A stretch of 64,000 nt of DNA. It comes from Williamsia soli. GTDB lineage: Bacteria > Actinomycetota > Actinomycetes > Mycobacteriales > Mycobacteriaceae. The notes below the pieces were generated by a model. The model had not been told where the DNA came from. It worked only from the letters and a program-made list of their open reading frames with translations, and made no database searches. The stretch covers positions 87,306 to 151,305 of the forward strand of contig NZ_JAFRDR010000013.1 in NCBI RefSeq assembly GCF_017377795.1. The letters run 5' to 3'. Positions 60,904-64,000 of the stretch are shown piece after piece (positions within the stretch are counted from its first letter, which is position 1; every line of letters starts with the position of its first letter). The position numbers and the translations under genes were made by a program.

Positions 60904-62015
60904 GCAGCGACGACATGAACAGCGGAGACTTCCGCTCGGCTGTTCGTGCGTGGCTCGACGCAAACGATCTCACTGCCGGACCCGACCATTCGCTCGATGG
61001 TCAGGTCGCGCAACTGAATCGGGTGCGTCGAGCCCTTTTCGATGCCGGTTGGATGCGATACGGGTGGCCCACCGAGGTGGGCGGTCTCGGCGGAGCTGCA
61101 GAGCTTCGTGCCGTCCTCGGCGAAGAGGTCGCGATCCGCGATCTGGCGGAACCTGGTCTGTACTCGATGATCGAGGTCCTCGTTCCCACGATGATGTCCT
61201 ACGCGACACCGTCACTCGCGGCAGAGATGGTCCCGTTGATACTGAACGGCACCGAGCAATGGTGTCAGGGGTTCTCTGAGCCCGGGTCCGGAAGCGACCT
61301 GGCATCCCTGACGACCAAAGCATTCCAGCAAGGCGATGCTTGGGTGATCTCTGGTCAGAAGGTGTGGACCAGCCTGGCCCAGTACGCGTCCCGATGCGTG
61401 CTGCTGACTCGAACGGGGCCCGGCCATACGGGCATCACCGCGTTCTTCGTCGACATGGACACCCCTGGCATCACCGTTCGACCACTGCGCACCATGCACG
61501 GTGTCGACGAGTTCGCCGAAGTCTATTTCGACAACGTGATCGTGCCCGCCGACCGGATGCTCGGAAAGCCTGGTGATGGCTGGGGCGTCGCGATGGATCT
61601 GCTTCCCCATGAACGCTCGACCTGCTTCTGGCACCGCATCGCCTATCTGTTCACCCGGCTGGACCGCTTACTCGTTCAGTCGGCCGCCACGACAACGGTC
61701 GCGGATGATGCAGAACTCGGTGCTGCATACCTGGCGCTGCACACCATTCGATGCCGCTCCCGGATGACCCAGCAGCGGTTGGCCGACGGAGCCCAACTGG
61801 GACCCGAGACGTCCGTGGACAAGGTACTGCTGGCGACGGCAGAGCAGCAGTTGTTCGACACCGCGCGTGACCTGCTGCCGGGAGCGATCGAACTCTCGGA
61901 GTCGGAATGGCGGATCGAATATCTCTATTCGCGCGCAGCCACCATCTACGGCGGCACCGCGGAGATCCAACGAAACATCATTGCGCGGCGTCTACTCGAC
62001 CTCGGGAAGGATTGA
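60900..62015 (+). CDS. Acyl-CoA dehydrogenase, larger subunit of a probable heteromer
   Basis: A 371-residue flavoprotein with FSEPGSGSDLASL and the C-terminal IYGGTAEIQRNIIARR; the YEGT glutamate is Gly. The next gene encodes a short second acyl-CoA dehydrogenase. In steroid breakdown by actinobacteria such adjacent unequal genes make alpha2-beta2 enzymes acting on bulky ring or side-chain CoA thioesters. ATG 60900 overlaps the SnoaL-like gene by 4 bp. Confidence 0.9.
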   Translation: MSSDDMNSGDFRSAVRAWLDANDLTAGPDHSLDGQVAQLNRVRRALFDAGWMRYGWPTEVGGLGGAAELRAVLGEEVAIRDLAEPGLYSMIEVLVPTMMSYATPSLAAEMVPLILNGTEQWCQGFSEPGSGSDLASLTTKAFQQGDAWVISGQKVWTSLAQYASRCVLLTRTGPGHTGITAFFVDMDTPGITVRPLRTMHGVDEFAEVYFDNVIVPADRMLGKPGDGWGVAMDLLPHERSTCFWHRIAYLFTRLDRLLVQSAATTTVADDAELGAAYLALHTIRCRSRMTQQRLADGAQLGPETSVDKVLLATAEQQLFDTARDLLPGAIELSESEWRIEYLYSRAATIYGGTAEIQRNIIARRLLDLGKD

Positions 62016-62018
62016 GGG

Positions 62019-62819
62019 ATGGACAGCGACGAATTATTGCTGCTCACAGCGACTTTCCGAAAGGCCATGACCGGGATTTCGGGCCCAGCACTTGATGCCG
62101 CGCTGGTCGAACTCGGCTGGACCGAGATGCTCGCGGAAATCCCGGACATCGCGATTCCGATGGTCTTTCGACTCCTCGGCGAGACGGGCGCACACTCGTC
62201 GGTGATCAACGACGTGGTCGGCGAGGACATTCCGTTACCGTTCGCCGGCGGATCCTGGGTGCTCTGGCATCGCGAGAGCAGTGCGGCATCGACGATGCTC
62301 GACCCCGAGCTGCCTATCGAACTGGTGGAATCGACCAGCGGGACCGAGCTACCCGCGGTCACTCTCGCCACCGCCCGAAGAGCCATCGGATGGTGGCTGG
62401 TCGGCACCAGCCGGACGATGCTGTCCCTGGCGCGCGAACACGCACTGAGCCGGGCGCAGTTCGGAAAACCCGTCTCGGGGTTCCAGTCGATCCGGCACAA
62501 GCTGGCCGAAACCTATGTGGCGATCGAGGGTGCGGAGGCGACGTTGCAGGCGGCCAAACAGTCGCCGACTTCATCCAGCAATGTCGACCTGGGCTCGATG
62601 CTCGCCAAAGCCGCTGCGGGACAAGCTGCGCTGACAGCGAGCAAGCACTGTCAGCAGATCCTCGGTGGAATCGGGTTCACCGAAGAACACGAGTTGCAAC
62701 GCCACATCAAACGAGCCCACGTACTCGACGGACTCTTCGGTAGCGCCCGAGAGCTGACCCGTGAGGCCGGCGCGATCATCCGCGCCCAGGGCTCAGCTCC
62801 CCGTCTCGTCGATCTCTGA
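62019..62819 (+). CDS. Short acyl-CoA dehydrogenase-like protein, second subunit of a probable heteromer
   Basis: A 266-residue protein, about two thirds of the usual length. The C-terminal helical domain is clear (SLAREHALSRAQFGKPVSGFQSI spans, GGIGFTEEHELQRHIKR), but the middle beta domain is reduced and the YxGT end is replaced by GLFGSARELTREA. It is probably the partner of the preceding gene rather than an enzyme alone. It starts 3 bp after that gene's stop and ends the operon. Confidence 0.85.
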   Translation: MDSDELLLLTATFRKAMTGISGPALDAALVELGWTEMLAEIPDIAIPMVFRLLGETGAHSSVINDVVGEDIPLPFAGGSWVLWHRESSAASTMLDPELPIELVESTSGTELPAVTLATARRAIGWWLVGTSRTMLSLAREHALSRAQFGKPVSGFQSIRHKLAETYVAIEGAEATLQAAKQSPTSSSNVDLGSMLAKAAAGQAALTASKHCQQILGGIGFTEEHELQRHIKRAHVLDGLFGSARELTREAGAIIRAQGSAPRLVDL

Positions 62820-62836
62820 TCACGGGCAACCGTCGA

Positions 62837-62873
62837 CCGTGCCGAAATAGCCGCCGTCCGTGCCGTAATAGCC
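62837..62873. repeat. Two-copy 21-bp-period direct repeat
   Basis: CCGTGCCGAAATAGCC (62837-62852) and CCGTGCCGTAATAGCC (62858-62873) differ at one base. They lie between the last acyl-CoA dehydrogenase and the HNH endonuclease gene. A similar CCGTGCCGAA occurs at 9822. Too short to call an array; likely local duplication. Confidence 0.6.
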
Positions 62874-62901
62874 ATCGAGCGTGAACGCGCGGCCATCGTC
62901 G

Positions 62902-64000
62902 TCAGCTCGACTCGGGTGGGTCGGGCGGTTGGCCACTGAGTTCTCGGGTGCGTTGTTCGAGTCGGGCTTTCCGGCGTGCAAGCATGGCCTGGCGGGCCTC
63001 GATCAAGGCTTCGTCGGGATGGTGGGCACGGTTGACCCGCGGCTTCTGCTTGGGGTCTAGGAATGCTGGTGGTATCCAGGCGCAGCGGCCGGCGTCGGGG
63101 CCGTCGGTGATCATGATGGTCTGCCACTGATGCTCGCCGGGCCCGATCAGTTTGTGGTGCTGCGGGCATGCCGGGGCCAGGTACGTGATGTCGGTGAGCC
63201 CGCCCTGGGCCCATTCGACGGTGTGGTGGGCTTCGGCCCACATCGCCGGCGCCGAACATCCCGGGGATGAGCACCCGCGGTGCGCGGCGAACATCGCCAA
63301 CCGCTGGGCCTCGCTCGCCAACCGCTTCGCCCGACCCAGGAACAACGGTTCGTTGCTGTGGTTGGCGAACACCGCCAACGTCTTATCGCTCCGCCCGAGC
63401 AGTTTGATGGCATCGCTGATCGGCAACACCGTGCCCGTCGCGGTATAGACCACATCCCGCCCGTACGGACGCATCGGACCACCGGTCAACGTGGGCAACC
63501 AATTCGGATCCTCCCACTGCGTCTGCGGATCGGCATACGCCGGCTCCGGCGCTTGGTCTGGCTCGGGCTCGGGCTCTGGCGTTGGTTCAGACTCGGCCTC
63601 GGACTCAGCTTCTGCTTCTTGCTGGCGCAGGGCATCGTCGAGTTGGTCTTTGGTCATGGTGATGATCAACTGCACCGGCAACCCGCGATGAGTCTTACCC
63701 AACTGACCCGATTCGAGCAGATACAGCAGCATCGCCTTGAGCGCATCATGATTACGCTGCGACTGAGTACGCAGGTCCCTGTCCGCCGCGGCCTGCAAGA
63801 TCGCTGGATCCAACGCAGGATCATCAGCAGCACCGGACGGGGACAGCTCATCGTCGGGATTGTTCATCCCCGGCGCCGCCCACACCCCCAACATCACGTC
63901 CATCAACGCCGTCGTCGTCGGATCGAGATGCCCGGACACCTTCGCCATGAAATCCGTCGCCGGCTTACCCAGACCGAAACCCCGCTTCTTCGCCCGATCA
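62902..64000 (-). CDS. DUF222/13E12-type HNH endonuclease (5' end beyond window)
   Basis: The C-terminal part of a DUF222-HNH protein. The frame is still open at the window edge and upstream codons read as family sequence, so the ATG at 63948 is internal. The DUF222 helical part (SGHLDPTTTALMDVML, AAPGMNNPDDE) is followed by an acidic Glu/Pro linker and an HNH domain with CSSPGCSAP, EAHHTVEWAQGG and CPQHHKL. Such genes occur in many copies in Gordonia, Mycobacterium and relatives, often near mobile DNA. Role unknown; it marks the right boundary of the catabolic locus. Confidence 0.9.
   Translation of the reverse strand, partial: DRAKKRGFGLGKPATDFMAKVSGHLDPTTTALMDVMLGVWAAPGMNNPDDELSPSGAADDPALDPAILQAAADRDLRTQSQRNHDALKAMLLYLLESGQLGKTHRGLPVQLIITMTKDQLDDALRQQEAEAESEAESEPTPEPEPEPDQAPEPAYADPQTQWEDPNWLPTLTGGPMRPYGRDVVYTATGTVLPISDAIKLLGRSDKTLAVFANHSNEPLFLGRAKRLASEAQRLAMFAAHRGCSSPGCSAPAMWAEAHHTVEWAQGGLTDITYLAPACPQHHKLIGPGEHQWQTIMITDGPDAGRCAWIPPAFLDPKQKPRVNRAHHPDEALIEARQAMLARRKARLEQRTRELSGQPPDPPESS

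Noticed and set aside
62837..62873. CRISPR-like repeat
   Set aside because: Only two copies at a 21-bp period with no spacer of usable length; a simple local duplication.

Overview
The window is GC-rich actinobacterial DNA, most likely from a mycolic-acid-containing genus such as Gordonia, Rhodococcus or Mycobacterium. The clues are several F420-type luciferase-like oxidoreductases, a mycofactocin-type short-chain dehydrogenase, a CxxHxxC ferredoxin next to a P450, many GTG starts and ATGA gene overlaps, and a DUF222/13E12-type HNH endonuclease at the right edge, a family abundant in Gordonia and its relatives. The genus is an inference. I see no tRNA, rRNA, CRISPR array or insertion sequence.

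Layout. 1-3.8 kb is flanking material: a P1B-4 metal-exporting ATPase cut by the window edge, a divergent hydrolase/TetR pair with a large palindrome between them, and the 3' remnant of a LuxR-type regulator. From about 3.9 kb to 62.8 kb almost every gene fits one large catabolic locus. 4.0-9.8 kb (+): DUF35 protein, thiolase-like protein, two acyl-CoA ligases around a COG2159 amidohydrolase. 9.8-14.9 kb (-): aldehyde dehydrogenase, CoA-transferase, thiolase-fold/DUF35 fusion, thiolase. 15.1-25.4 kb (+): TauD-type dioxygenase, two SDRs, ferredoxin, P450, a DUF35-aldolase fusion, alpha/beta hydrolase, two 3-hydroxyisobutyrate-dehydrogenase-like enzymes, an F420-type oxidoreductase and an SDR. 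25.6-31.5 kb: an SDR (+) opposite a LuxE-like/LuxC-like/aldo-keto reductase/aldehyde dehydrogenase operon (-). 31.6-34.6 kb: two TetR regulators and the operon glyoxalase-like, SDR, small barrel protein, TetR. 34.6-39.5 kb (+): an acyl-CoA dehydrogenase with an APH-like kinase (the ACAD10/11 or LvaC/LvaA arrangement), enoyl-CoA hydratase, quinone-reductase-like enzyme and SDR. 39.5-44.6 kb: two locally regulated sets, including a second TauD-type dioxygenase, a second F420-type oxidoreductase and a duplicated unknown family. 44.7-56.7 kb (-): a likely 12-gene operon with a Liv-type ABC transporter (fused permease) and a complete beta-oxidation set. 57.2-62.8 kb (+): AhpD-like protein, Rieske oxygenase with a small companion, amidohydrolase, SnoaL-like protein and a split acyl-CoA dehydrogenase pair.

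How it fits together (inference). A Liv-type transporter would import an acid. CoA ligases and CoA-transferases activate it. P450, Rieske, TauD-type and F420-type enzymes oxidise it, and SDRs and aldehyde dehydrogenases carry the alcohols and aldehydes on. Acyl-CoA dehydrogenases, hydratases, thiolases and Ltp-type aldolases shorten the chain or open rings. The enzyme mix resembles actinobacterial degradation of steroid or alicyclic/terpenoid compounds, but the canonical cholesterol genes are not recognisable here and I do not name the substrate.

The strongest unexplained signal is a recurring operator-like palindrome, [C/G]AGAAY-N3-RTTCT[C/G]. It lies at seven promoter regions spread over 53 kb, in two places as tandem copies exactly 21 bp apart. 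It links the separate operons into one apparent regulon, and the TetR gene at 32208-32894 is the best candidate regulator. A second palindrome, CTATAC-N4-GTATAG, marks two more promoter regions around the TetR gene at 40187.
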